From Apteryx mantelli (Eukaryota; Chordata; Aves; Apterygiformes; Apterygidae), in NCBI RefSeq assembly GCF_036417845.1, contig NC_090012.1, forward strand, positions 992,001 through 1,056,000: DNA of 64,000 bases. Direction: 5' to 3'. The notes beneath the pieces are model-generated. The model ran no database searches. It was not told the DNA's origin and saw nothing but the letters and a program-made list of their open reading frames with translations. How positions within the stretch are numbered: position 1 is the stretch's first letter; every line of letters begins with the position of its first letter. A program made the translations under genes and the position numbers. Below, piece by piece: positions 54,561 through 64,000 of the stretch.

Positions 54561-57500
54561 GAATGCCATTAACTTTCTCATTGCAAAATGGCGGGGGGGG
54601 GGGAAGGATTAAAAAAAACAGATGGTTAAAAATCAGAACTACGTACAATACGGAACAAAATGACAATTCAGACCTCGTCACGAGAGCAGCCCTGGGCGCT
54701 GCAGAAGCACGTTGTGCCCGCCTGGGAGGAAGGCAGGACGCGGTCCAGATGCTGCCTCCATATTTATGCTCCGAGCTAATCTCGGCATTAGCAAGACAGA
54801 TCTCCCCACGTTTATCTGATGGAGACGGTATAATTAGAGATAGTCCAGCATTCACCCTGCGCATCGAACCAAAGACAACACAGGACTTTTCAACAGAACT
54901 GTAAGTACAGGCAAATTCGTACTTGCCTGGCGCTAGAGACGTGCCAACGCCGGTATCAGATAACTGCAGCTCCGACGGCCCCAGCGCAGCAGCGGCTCTG
55001 GGCACCCGAGCATGAAGCACGCCGGCACATCCAGGCCCCTCCAGGAGTTTATCGCTTGCGTCGCGGAGCCGGCGCTCAGGACCAAAGGGGTCCATTAAGC
55101 GCAGCTGCGCTGAGCCCTGGCATGGCACCGCTCCGGGACTCGCCCTCCCGGAGCCTTTCCCACAAATCGCCCAAGCGCAGCACGCACCGAGCTCGTCCCG
55201 CCGGCAGCCCTCGGGAGCGGGGAGCGCTGCCTTGGCCTTGCTCAAGTCAAGGGGGAACCCACCCTCGGGAGGGTTTTTTCTTACTGGCATCAAGCCGGGA
55301 TACTGGACAGCAGAAATGGATGAGATGTCTGCTGTTAAGGAACCTTGTTCCTTTAGCTTGCCATTTAATTAAAATCTGTTCATCTCCAGCGTAAGACATA
55401 TTGCCTGCTCGGTTGCTGGGGAGCTCTGGGCTGCCTGCTAATGCCTCCTTCCCGGGCGGACTTCTGCTAGGAGAAAGCAGAGCAAGAAGAGAGCAACATG
55501 CTGATAGCCATTTCCTTTCACACGCACCGAATACACGGGGGGGAAAACATGCTCAAATAGCCTCGTTGGTCTAGATTACACTGACGGAGCCTGCAGGGAA
55601 GGAGGGAAAGTTAGGGCAGGGTGACTTCATTCGAGTACAGCAGGAGTCTTGGAAGCTGAAGGAGGATTTCTGGCATATTGAACGGCACGGCTGCAAGCAG
55701 CACAGCGAGGAGAGCTAAGGATGCGGCGACAGCCTCACCTCCTCTTCCCACGCTTTCTGTTGATTTAAGGTTGCGCCAACTGCAGATTCTTTACATCTGT
55801 CGCTTCTCTAGGGCGACGAGGCAACGCACGCGCTGCCGAACCCCCCCACCAGCACCAAAGCCAGGCCCGGGCGAACGCAGGGCAGCGTCTTCCGAAGGAG
55901 CACCCCGAGTCCTGCAATACCGCATCCCGGCCCCAACGTGCCCAAACGGACCCACGGCTCCGAGGCTAAACCGCGGGAAAGGGGGAACAGCTGTCCCCGT
56001 CTCCGGGGGCTCAATGACGTCGGGACGCGCTGCTCCGCTCTCCCGCAGTGTTTTCCGAGGGCAAACGCCTCGCAGCAGAGACCCGCGTCGCTTGCGGCTT
56101 CCCACCTCCTTTACGTGACGGCGCAGCTAGAGCAGCTCCAGCTTTGAGCCGCTGCTATCGATTCAGCAAGGAAACAGCACGAAGGGTCGTTACGACCAAC
56201 TCATCCGTTTCCTAACACTTATCAGCAACAGGGGCATTAAATAGACGAAAGTCCAAAAAGCAAACCAGAGGGCTTCCCCCACCTTTTTTAAAGCATTTTT
56301 ATGACTGTAAAAAAATAACCTGAATTAATAACCAAAGCACCCCCATGAGCTCCTGAAACACAGGAAGTATCAGCCTGCGCTTGCTGCGAACACTTGCAAC
56401 ACCTACCAGCACCGACCTCGCGCCAGCGGCTGTTAGCACGCAGGACCTCTCGCTCTCTCAGGCAAAGGACTTTAGCACTCAGCTCCTGATAAAGGAGAGG
56501 GATTAGCGATACATGCCTCCAACTAATTCAAACGGACTGCAGAGCGAACCTCAAAACCCACTATTCAAAGGCGCCCACTGCTGTAAAAACAGCGCGCGTG
56601 AAAGAGGACGGGGCTGTAATCCCCGGCCGACGCGGACAATGGTTTCTGTCGAGCTTGCGACTGCTCAGCAGAGATCAGCAGCCGACTGTCTGCACCGCCA
56701 GAACAACAGGGAAGAGGCTCACAGGCAGCCGCGGCTTCGCGTGCCGCAACCCGAACGCGAAAAGAGAAGAGCCGAGAGCTCTTCGCCTCCCCGCTGCAGG
56801 TCCGAGTCCCGCTCGCTTCCTTAAACGGAGCGGACTGAATCCAAGCCTACACACCCAACAAGCACAACAGCGAGCCAAAGCCTCAGCCAGATCACCGCTG
56901 CGGCGGGAGCTCTTCCAGCCCGGTTTCCTCCGCGCGCGTAGGAACGGTTAGGAAAAGCCTCGGGAACTTCTTACCGCGCAGGGTCTGGGCTCAGAGACTC
57001 TCTTCACTCGACAGGAGCTTTCCGGGGCGAGACAGCTGACAAGAGAGGTTTCCTACAGCGTTCGCCCAGCGATTATAGGGATGGAAGTGCAGTCATCGGC
57101 TGGGTCAAACCTTGAGGAAGGGCTCTGAATTAAAAGGAAAAAAAAAGAAATAGCGTAAGTTCACAGCTATAGAAAGAGACACGGCGAGTTGCCACAGCCT
57201 GCCAGCCCGTGCCTGCGGCTATGCACCACGCATCTGCCTTCCCAGCACGGAGAGCACCCAAGGGTCCCGTGCCCTAGCCGCGGTCTCGTCCCCCCGTTAT
57301 GGGGATTTCAGTGGCACCAAGGATCCCACTGTGCACTAGCTGCTCTTCAAAAGCTCTGAAGAGCTTAAAACCTAGTTCAAGATAAGAAGCAACTGGAATT
57401 AAGAGGTATTTCGGAAGCTGGAGGAAGGGGGAAATAGATACGGGTGGAGAACGTGCTGCTATTCAGACCTGCATGCACAGCTAGTAGTTTGAGTCTTTTA

Positions 57501-59139
57501 AATTATACTGACAAGATGCTAATAAAGAAAAAAACCCAAATCAGACGGCACGCACAAAGCCCATCCGAGATGGTCAGTCCCTGCTCTGTGCACACGCGGT
57601 TCTTCCGGCTCTAATGGAAACCGCTAACCTGAGAGCCCCAGCTGCGGCCCCGTCGCTCCAGGCAACACGGAGCGACTCCGGCAGGGAGCCCTGAGAGCAT
57701 CCCGGGGCCGGACCCCGGGCGGCGTGCCGGCCCCCGCAGCTGCACCAGAAACAACGGAGCGGCACGATCCTACTGGAAAGGCCCCGCTTCCTTCCTTCCC
57801 CCCATCGCCCTGTTGTCCCAACGTGGCAAGGATGCAGGTCCTCTGACGTGCCGTCAGCACGTTCTCGGCCGCTCTCATTAGCAACAACTCGTTAGCAAAC
57901 AGCCCCATTCGGAGTCAGGCTCTCTTTGGTGCCTGCACAAATAGGTCAGCATGAGGCAAGTTTCATTATGGGATTTAATTAAAAAGAAAAGTACATCTTC
58001 AACAGGCAACCTGCAGGAAGGAGCCCGGAGCCGAGCAGCCCTTCGGGAGGGGAGAGGCAGAGCGGCCGGACAGCGCGCGCGGAAGAGAGCGCGTGGCTCA
58101 GGACGGGCGAGCAGAGCATGGGAAGCCCCAGGTCGGACGGCTCTGGCCGCGGTGACGAGCTCGTCGCCGGCTGAACTACGATCCCAGCCCCACGCGGGGA
58201 AGCCGAAGCCTCCGAAGCCGGCGCTGCATTCCCTGCACGCCAGCATCGCTCCGCTGCGTTGACTTGCTGCCCGTCTCCGTGCTGGCTGAGTGCTGCCCGC
58301 CCGGCCTCAGGCGCTGCTCCAAGGGGAAGGAGCTGCCCGAGTCCCCACCTGATGCCGGCTCAGCACCAGCATGGAGCAAAGGGGAACGGCTCCGCTCGGT
58401 CCCGGGGGGCACGCGGCTGCATCCCAGAAACCGCCGCGGGAACTGCTTCCCGGGTGCCCGGACACGGCATGACACGGATACCCTTTTGCCAGTCGGGGGG
58501 GGGGGGGGGATTTTTTTCCCCCCTCCCAGCCGGAGCAGGGCAGAAGCATGCAAACACGGCGGAGCAGGGTGCAAAACCTCCCGGAGCTGCTGCCGACGTG
58601 TCACCTGCGCGGCGGACGGAGCAGGATCTGCTCTGCCGCCTGGCACTTGCTCCTGGTGCCGAGCCCTGCCAGGCACTCGCCAACGGCGGCGGCTGCACCC
58701 CATCCGAACCCGCCTCGCGGAAAACCACCCGCCCCGATTCTTACATTAACTGAAAATAAACCCTTCGGGGCAGGCACCTTGCACTTAGGGGGGGATGTGC
58801 CCCCCCCCAAGGATGCTGCTGCCGCTCCGGATCACAGGGACACAAACCGTGTTTGCAAAACCCTTCGGACAAAGGAAATAATCCACACCGGTTTCGCTTC
58901 TGCGTGCTCCCTGCCTCTGTGTTTGGGTTGCAAACACTGCAGAGGAGGGGACATTTGTTTAAACAAACTGTGTCTGGAGGAAGCATTGGGAGGCTCGGGG
59001 ATTTTTTTTTTTTCCCCCCCCCTCTCTGCTTGTTTTTCCTCCCCCCCCTCTCTTTAAAGAGAGTATTTCCATTGGGATTGCTCTGAAAGCTGAATATCTT
59101 TTTAAAGGGTAATTTTGGAGCCAGCACGAAGTTTAACAA

Positions 59140-59245
59140 GACATCTTAGCAAAACAAATACAGGCTTTAATTTACACCAGTTTCCATTAATGCTAATGGG
59201 AATCACATACACATTTTCCAAGCCTCGGTAGGAAAACAGGCCCCT
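59140..59245. promoter_or_regulatory. AT-rich block with inverted CCATTA/TAATGG pair (candidate conserved element)
   Basis: CCATTAATGCTAATGG (59184-59199) is an inverted pair of TAAT cores separated by four bases. The block lies 2.7 kb downstream of the proposed SIPA1L3 first exon. Confidence 0.3.
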
Positions 59246-61621
59246 TCCACTGTGCCATTCAGAAATGCAAGCTCCAGTTCCTGGCTACACAGTATAATCC
59301 TTTCTTGCTCGCAGTTACAGTTCTGAGCAAGCATTTTCTGGCAAAAGAGCCCTGTTCTCTCTCTCGCTCATTAATATCCCAGGGAGCTTCTCAAACCCTG
59401 GCTGGAAATCTGCAAAGACCCACCCAGGTGTTTGGGACACCAGGAGCAGAAACCTCCCAGGTTAACCTCAGAACAAAACCCCAAACCAAAGCAAACCACT
59501 GGGAAAACCGAAGGAAGGGCACAGCTCGACGCCAGCAGAGGTACAGCTCCTCCTCTAAACCCCTTTTGGAAGAGGCGAGAAATCGCGGCATGCACGGCGA
59601 GCCCGGGGCAGCCCCCTCCGAGCATCGGCGGGCGCGTGCAAGCCCCCCCGGCCCCCGCGTGCAACGCTCTCACCTTGCAGCCCCGAGCAGGGCCAGGACA
59701 AGCCCGGCCCTGAACGCACATCCAGCACCGCTCTGGCAGCTGGAGCAAGGGCAGGGGGCGGCGCGTCCCCTGGGACCGCTGCATCCGTGCACGTGCTCCC
59801 GCCGCCCCTGCGAGCCGCCGTCGATTCTCACCTGCTCCCCAGCGACGAGCCAGCGCAGGCGCTTTGCTCCCGAGCGCCAGACCCTGGGGGGTACCGAGAC
59901 GTCCGCCAAGACAAACGGGCGATACTAAACCTGCCTCCGACAGCCCCTCGCCCCGATACCATAAATCCTACGGCGAGCTTGCGCCGACCACCCCCCCCCG
60001 CGCGCATTCATACCGCAGCTGCTACTTATACAGCGCGAGAGAGCCAATACCCCTAGGCAAAGCCAGCAAGTTTAACATCTTCCTCCTTAATATCATTTGT
60101 CTGTTCTGCTTCCATTTAGCTGATTCAGCTTCTCTTACAACACCGGCCTTTGATTCCTGTTGCACGTCGAGAGCTCCTCCGTTTACACAGACGGGTGTTT
60201 TTAAAGGAACACCTGCGTGGACCGATAACGCGCGCCTCTCCCGTCCTCCCCGCTCCGGAACAAAGTTCGGAAGCGCCGGGCCAGGCAGCAAACACAGCCC
60301 CGTTTATTACACCATTTATAGGTGCATTTATTTTATATGCCCATTTATAGGGCTCGCTGATGCGAAATACGTCTGCGCTCCTTTGCGGGCGGCTCTGCCC
60401 CTCGCCCTGGTGCATCCCGGCTGCTGGGTTAAGGGTTAAGTCGCCGCCGGCTCCTCCGCGCCCGGCTCCGGGACGAGCCCCGCGCTTGCAGCAGGGTGGA
60501 AAGGGCCCGGTGGTGGGTTCGGCCAGCCTAACCGCCGCGGCGCGAGGGAAGCGCACGCCGCAGCCACGTGCGTGCGGGAGGCATTTGGCAGCCTAAACAC
60601 AACGCGCCTCCATCCCGACCCTGCCAACGCGCCTCTCGCCGGCCCGCGGGAGCGCGGCGAAGCGCCTCGCGCCGCCGGCTTTCCACGGGGCTTTCAAGTC
60701 ATCCCCGCTGACATCAGCGCCGCATTTTTTTTTCTTATTTTATTTTTTTTAAACAAACACACACACAAGCCACCAAAGAAGCGGCCCTGCACATTCGCAG
60801 GCAACTTCCCCAGCGAATGAATAGTCGATTGTCTCCACGATCCCGAATTAGGTCAGGAGATTCGCGGCACAGAGTGCCCAGAGCCGGGAGGGGAGCCGGG
60901 ACCTGCAGCCCTGCCGCTGGAATTGGATAGCCCCCGGCCCCCCCCCCGAGCCCCCTCCCGCCCTACCAGGAAGGGCTGGGGAGGCCCAGGACTTTGGGGA
61001 CCCGCTCACCAGCTCCCCAAAACAGCCAGGCTGGAATTACACCGCCGTGGACCTTACGGGGCACTATGTGCCTCCTGCACCGGAGCCAGCACCGGTCACC
61101 GTCTCCCCCCCGAAAACGGACGGAAAAGGGGCTCTTCCCCAGGACGATGCTGGCAGCAAGGGTCTCCTCGTGCCCCCCCTCCCGCCCCCCCCCCTTTGCA
61201 AGGGGGCAGCCCGAACCCAGGGCTGCCCCCACCTCTTCCCTCCTCCCGGGGGGGGGGGGGCTGGCAGGAGCCAGGCCCCGGCCTTGTTGCTTTCCCCAGG
61301 GCAGGGAGGGGGCCCCTTGCAAGTGCCCCCCTGTAGCAGGGAGACCCCCCTTTGCAGGGGCAATAAACCTCTATGGGGCACAGCAGCCCCAAAAGCACCA
61401 GCCACCCCAGTAATCCCCCCCCACTGCTACACCCCCCCCCCAAAAAAGGGTTCCCCAAAGCCCCCCCACAGGGCACTAGCTCCCCCCCTCGACCCTTCTC
61501 CCCACTACAGCCCCCCCCCAAAGCACGAGGCCTCTCGGAGCCCCCCAGGGGCACCCCCACGACACGGGGCCCCAACTCCTCCGGGGCAGCGGCACCACCC
61601 CCTCCCGCGGCCCGCGCGGGG

Positions 61622-61640
61622 GCTGCTGGGAGCTGTAGTT
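61622..61640 (-). promoter_or_regulatory. ZNF143-like site 1 at the SIPA1L3/WDR87 promoter
   Basis: On the minus strand it reads AACTACAGCTCCCAGCAGC, fitting the ACTACAnnTCCCAG core of the ZNF143/Staf motif. Confidence 0.65.
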
Positions 61641-61691
61641 CTTTCTCCACTCCCTCCCCGGCCGCCGCCAGGGCCACGCGGGCGCCCGGAG

Positions 61692-61709
61692 ACTACAAAT
61701 CCCAGCAGC
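61692..61709 (+). promoter_or_regulatory. ZNF143-like site 2 at the SIPA1L3/WDR87 promoter
   Basis: ACTACAAATCCCAGCAGC, in the opposite orientation to site 1 and 51 bp away; both share the CCCAGCAGC end. Confidence 0.65.
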
Positions 61710-61927
61710 GCCGGCCGCTGCCCGTGGGGAGAAGGAACGGGTAGCCGGTGGTTTTAGTCACCCTCCCCACACACGCACCCGGCTCGCTCTGTGCTTCCCC
61801 GCAGCCCGCGCCCGCCCGGAAGAGACGCCGCGGGACGGCGGCGGCAGCCCCCCGCTCCCTGCCCGTCTCCCCCGAGCCCGCGGGGGAGACTGAGCCGGCG
61901 GCAGGGCGAAGGGAAGGGGTCTCTCAC

Positions 61928-62040
61928 CTGGCAACAGCGGCGCGAGGACGCGGGCCAATAGCGGGGCGGCAGCTGCGCGAGGGCACCCCGGAGCCCGGCG
62001 CGAGGCGACTGAAGGGAGGGAGTGCACGCCGCGGGGGCGG
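61928..62040 (-). other. SIPA1L3: Putative SIPA1L3 non-coding exon 1 (5' boundary unknown)
   Basis: On the minus strand GTTGCCAG is followed by GTGAGAG at 61927-61921, a strong donor inside the CpG island. Spliced to the acceptor at 28015 it gives a 5' UTR and a 33.9-kb first intron. The start at about 62040 is a guess bounded by the GC boxes; no transcript evidence is available. Confidence 0.45.
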
Positions 62041-62150
62041 GGCCACGAGGAGGCGGGGCCACTTAAGGGGCGTGGCCACTGAGGGGGCGGGGACAGTCGC
62101 CCCGCCCTGCTCGGCGCCCTCCCCTCCGCGAGAGGGCGCCGCGGCGCTGC

Positions 62151-62555
62151 CGCGGGGGGGGGGGAGTTTTAAAGGGGCAGGCGCCCCGTTCCTGTGCGAA
62201 CCGGGGGGGCTTCCGGGGGTGCTCAGGGGAGGGGTGCGAGGGTTAAATCCCCTTTTGGGGGGCGTCAGTGCCCCCTATGCAGCAGGCAGGGTTAACCCCC
62301 AGTGACCCTGGGAGTCAGCCCCCCGCTCCCCCATGCCACACACGAAATGCCAATGCTGGGGGGGCATGGAGGTGCCCCCCCCCCCCCCCCAGCAACAGGG
62401 ACAGGGCTGACACATGCAAGATGGGGGACCCCCCCCCCCCGGCATCAATGCAGCAAGGAAAGGGGTCACCCCTGTCTGAGGGGGGGGCCTGGGGCAGTGC
62501 CAGGCAGCCTCCCACCACACCCCTCCTTGCAAGGGGACGTTGGGGGGGGGGGGGG
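62151..62555. other. Spacer with C/G homopolymer runs, no gene seen
   Basis: G and C runs (62155-62164, 62380-62392, 62430-62439) dominate. Frames here are short or repeat-derived. It may contain 5' UTR or intron of the WD40 gene. Confidence 0.5.
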
Positions 62556-62810
62556 AGGGAGACACAGGAGGGGACATGGAGGATATATGAGGGGACACAT
62601 GAGGGGACACATGGGGGGACATACAGGGGATATGGGGGGGGCACATGAGGGGACTGGACGGGACACAGAGGGGGACATGAGAGCACACGGAGGGGACACA
62701 CACACACAGGGGGATAAGGAGGGGACACATGGAGGATACACAAGGGGACATGGAGGAGACACATCAGGGGACTGGATGGGAGACACGAGAGGACATGGAG
62801 GGGATGGGGG
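62556..62810. repeat. GGGGACA(CA/T)-type minisatellite upstream of the WD40 exon
   Basis: Irregular units such as GAGGGGACACATGAGGGGAC and GGGGACATGGAGG, roughly 12-20 bp. The long minus-strand frame that starts in the WD40 exon and reads through this array is an artefact. Confidence 0.8.
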
Positions 62811-63068
62811 GGACCAGGGTGGCCTCGCCGGGCCGGCCACGGCCACTGTGGCATTGCCCACTAGCGGCTGCGATGCGAAGCCACGTCCCAGGCGCGGGGG
62901 ACAGTGGCCGGGGACAACCAGGGCCACCCAGGCCCGTGTCACCCTCGCCGGGCCAGGCCGCCATGACTGCACGTCGCCATGGCGACCCGGGCCCAGCCAT
63001 GGCGGTGGGGCCTGGGCCCTGCCTGAGGCCTCGGGGGGGGGGGGGGGGTCTGTGAAGCCCCTTGAGAG

Positions 63069-64000
63069 AAAACTGCCCGTTATCACCCCAAAAAAGGGGC
63101 CACGGCCGGCCGGGAGGACGGGGTGCTTTGCCTGGCCTTCTGCCGCCCGCGTGTGGGCGCCGAGCTGTGCAGCTGCGTGTTCGGCGGGTACCGGAGCGGC
63201 TGCGTCCGCGCGCTGAGCCGGCTCAGCCGCCCGCTGCCCGGGCAGCGGCTCCACCAGCGAGGCGTGGAGGCAATGTGCAGCCTCTCGGGTGGCGACGACC
63301 TCTCCCGCGGGTGCCGCGAGCGCAGCTTCTCGTGCTCCTACGGCTCGGACGAGCGCATCGTCCTGTCCAGCCTCGCGGCGCAGGGCAGCGAGCTGGCCTT
63401 GCTGCCGGTGCGCGCCATCGCCAGCACCGACGGCTGCATCCGGCACCTTCTGCTGGTCCCCGGTGCCGTCTGCGCCGTGACGGAGGAGAACCGCCTGCGG
63501 GTCTGGGGCCTCGCCGCCTCGGCGCGCGGGGAGGACTGCGGCCCCACCGCGGAGAGCCCACCCATGCACTCCTGCACCGTCACCTCCTGCGACTACTGCC
63601 CCGCGCTGCGGCTGCTGGTGACGGGCGCTGCCGATGGCTCCACCCGCCTCTGGAGCCTGGCGGGCGTCCTGGTGGTGGACTTCAGCTCCAGCCTCCGGTT
63701 CAGCCGGGTCTGCTTCGCCAGCCGCTGGGGCGACCTGCTCGTCGGCTGCAACCGCAGCATCTTTCTCATCCCCTGCTTCAAGTACCTGCCCCGCACCCAC
63801 CTCCGGGAGCTGGCCACGCGCTGGCTGCCGGACGACGCGGCTGAAGAGCCCTTGCGCTTCTTGCCCAGCTTCCTCCAGGCCTTTGAGACCGTCTCTGTGC
63901 CCGTGTACCGGCCGGAGGACAGCGGGGCCCCGTGCTACGAGGGCATGGAGGTCCTCACGCGCCACAAGCAGGTCGTCGTGGCAGAGGGCACGGCCAAAGT
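63069..64000 (+). CDS. WDR87: WD40-repeat protein exon, probable WDR87, partial (runs off the window end)
   Basis: One frame is open from the stop at 63063-63065 to the end of the window. It reads DGVLCLAFCRPRVGAELCSC, EAMCSLSGGDDLSRGCRERS, TEENRLRVWGLAASARGEDC, TSCDYCPALRLLVTGAADGS, TRLWSLAGVLVVDFSSSLRF and WGDLLVGCNRSIFLIPCFKY. RLRVWGL and TRLWSL are typical WD40 D-strands with their preceding GxxDG-type turns, so at least two blades are present. The name rests mainly on synteny: human WDR87 lies head-to-head next to SIPA1L3 in this orientation. The paralogue WDR97 is the main alternative. The exon start is uncertain; the acceptor could lie anywhere between 63066 and about 63118. The function of WDR87 is poorly known. 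Confidence 0.7.

Larger units (their letters stand above)
46894..61545 (-). other. SIPA1L3: SIPA1L3 intron 1, promoter-proximal part
   Basis: Unique sequence without a recognisable gene. Simple repeats: (AAT)n at about 49570-49590, GGAAGGAAGG at 49362-49385, G runs at 54594 and 58497, T runs at 59007 and 60725. AT-rich islands lie near 51.15-51.48, 53.57-53.66, 54.43-54.56, 57.47-57.55 and 59.13-59.24 kb. CpG-dense patches occur at about 60.38-60.70 kb. Confidence 0.55.
61546..62150. promoter_or_regulatory. CpG-island, probably bidirectional promoter of SIPA1L3 (minus) and the WDR87-like gene (plus)
   Basis: The interval holds two convergent ZNF143-like sites (61622-61640, 61692-61709), a CCAAT box (61955-61959) and GC boxes at about 62033-62043, 62050-62059, 62065-62074, 62083-62093 and 62099-62106. 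It lies between the 5' end of SIPA1L3 and the WD40 gene, which are head to head. Transcription start sites cannot be placed from sequence alone. Confidence 0.65.

Noticed and set aside
28015-61545. CR1 LINE, LTR or DNA transposon in the 33-kb intron
   Set aside because: No reverse-transcriptase, gag or transposase peptide, no terminal repeats and no CR1-type 3' octamer repeats were seen by eye. A repeat-library search would be decisive.
62466-63965. 499-codon minus-strand frame
   Set aside because: It is the antisense of the WD40 exon continuing through the GGGGACA minisatellite. The plus frame has recognisable WD40 strands; the minus frame has none.

Overview
The window is vertebrate nuclear DNA and looks like part of a GC-rich avian (or other sauropsid) microchromosome. 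The clues are multi-exon genes with GT-AG introns, orthologues of human chromosome 19q13 genes, very compact introns, CpG-island promoters, long C and G homopolymers and many minisatellites. The bird assignment is inference; no species-specific marker was recognised. No bacterial, viral or mobile-element gene was found.

Layout. (1) 1-4.3 kb, plus strand: the 3' part of NUMBL, from within the PTB domain to the stop at 2641, then a long repeat-filled 3' UTR ending near an AATAAA at 4278. (2) 4.3-13.36 kb, plus strand: the 5' half of DPF1 (BAF45B). It has two alternative first exons (5968 and 8677), each with its own ZNF143-like promoter motif, then exons 2-6. The rest of DPF1 (C2H2 finger, PHD fingers) is lost at a 200-N assembly gap (13359-13558). 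Most introns and spacers here carry a private minisatellite. (3) 13.67-28.0 kb, minus strand: all coding exons of SIPA1L3 (about 1,732 residues if one 2-bp frameshift is discounted), including the RapGAP domain with its Asn thumb, a PDZ domain and a C-terminal coiled coil. (4) 28.0-61.9 kb: SIPA1L3 intron 1. It holds no recognisable gene, a 47-bp higher-order minisatellite at 30.7-31.8 kb, a 50-bp array at 46.6 kb and several AT-rich blocks that look like conserved non-coding elements. (5) 61.5-62.15 kb: a CpG-island promoter with paired ZNF143-like sites, a CCAAT box, GC boxes and a likely SIPA1L3 non-coding exon 1. (6) 63.07-64.0 kb, plus strand: a WD40-repeat exon, most likely WDR87, running off the end.

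The order DPF1 - SIPA1L3 - WDR87, with DPF1 and WDR87 on the opposite strand to SIPA1L3, matches human 19q13 in mirror image. NUMBL directly upstream of DPF1 does not, since human NUMBL lies about 2 Mb away. The genes are linked by position, not by a shared pathway: Notch/endocytic adaptor (NUMBL), neuronal BAF chromatin remodelling (DPF1), Rap GTPase and polarity control (SIPA1L3), and an uncharacterised WD40 protein. No new enzymatic or defence system was found. The most notable items are the twin DPF1 first exons, the ZNF143-motif promoters (one inside a hairpin), the two coding frameshifts and the repeat architecture.
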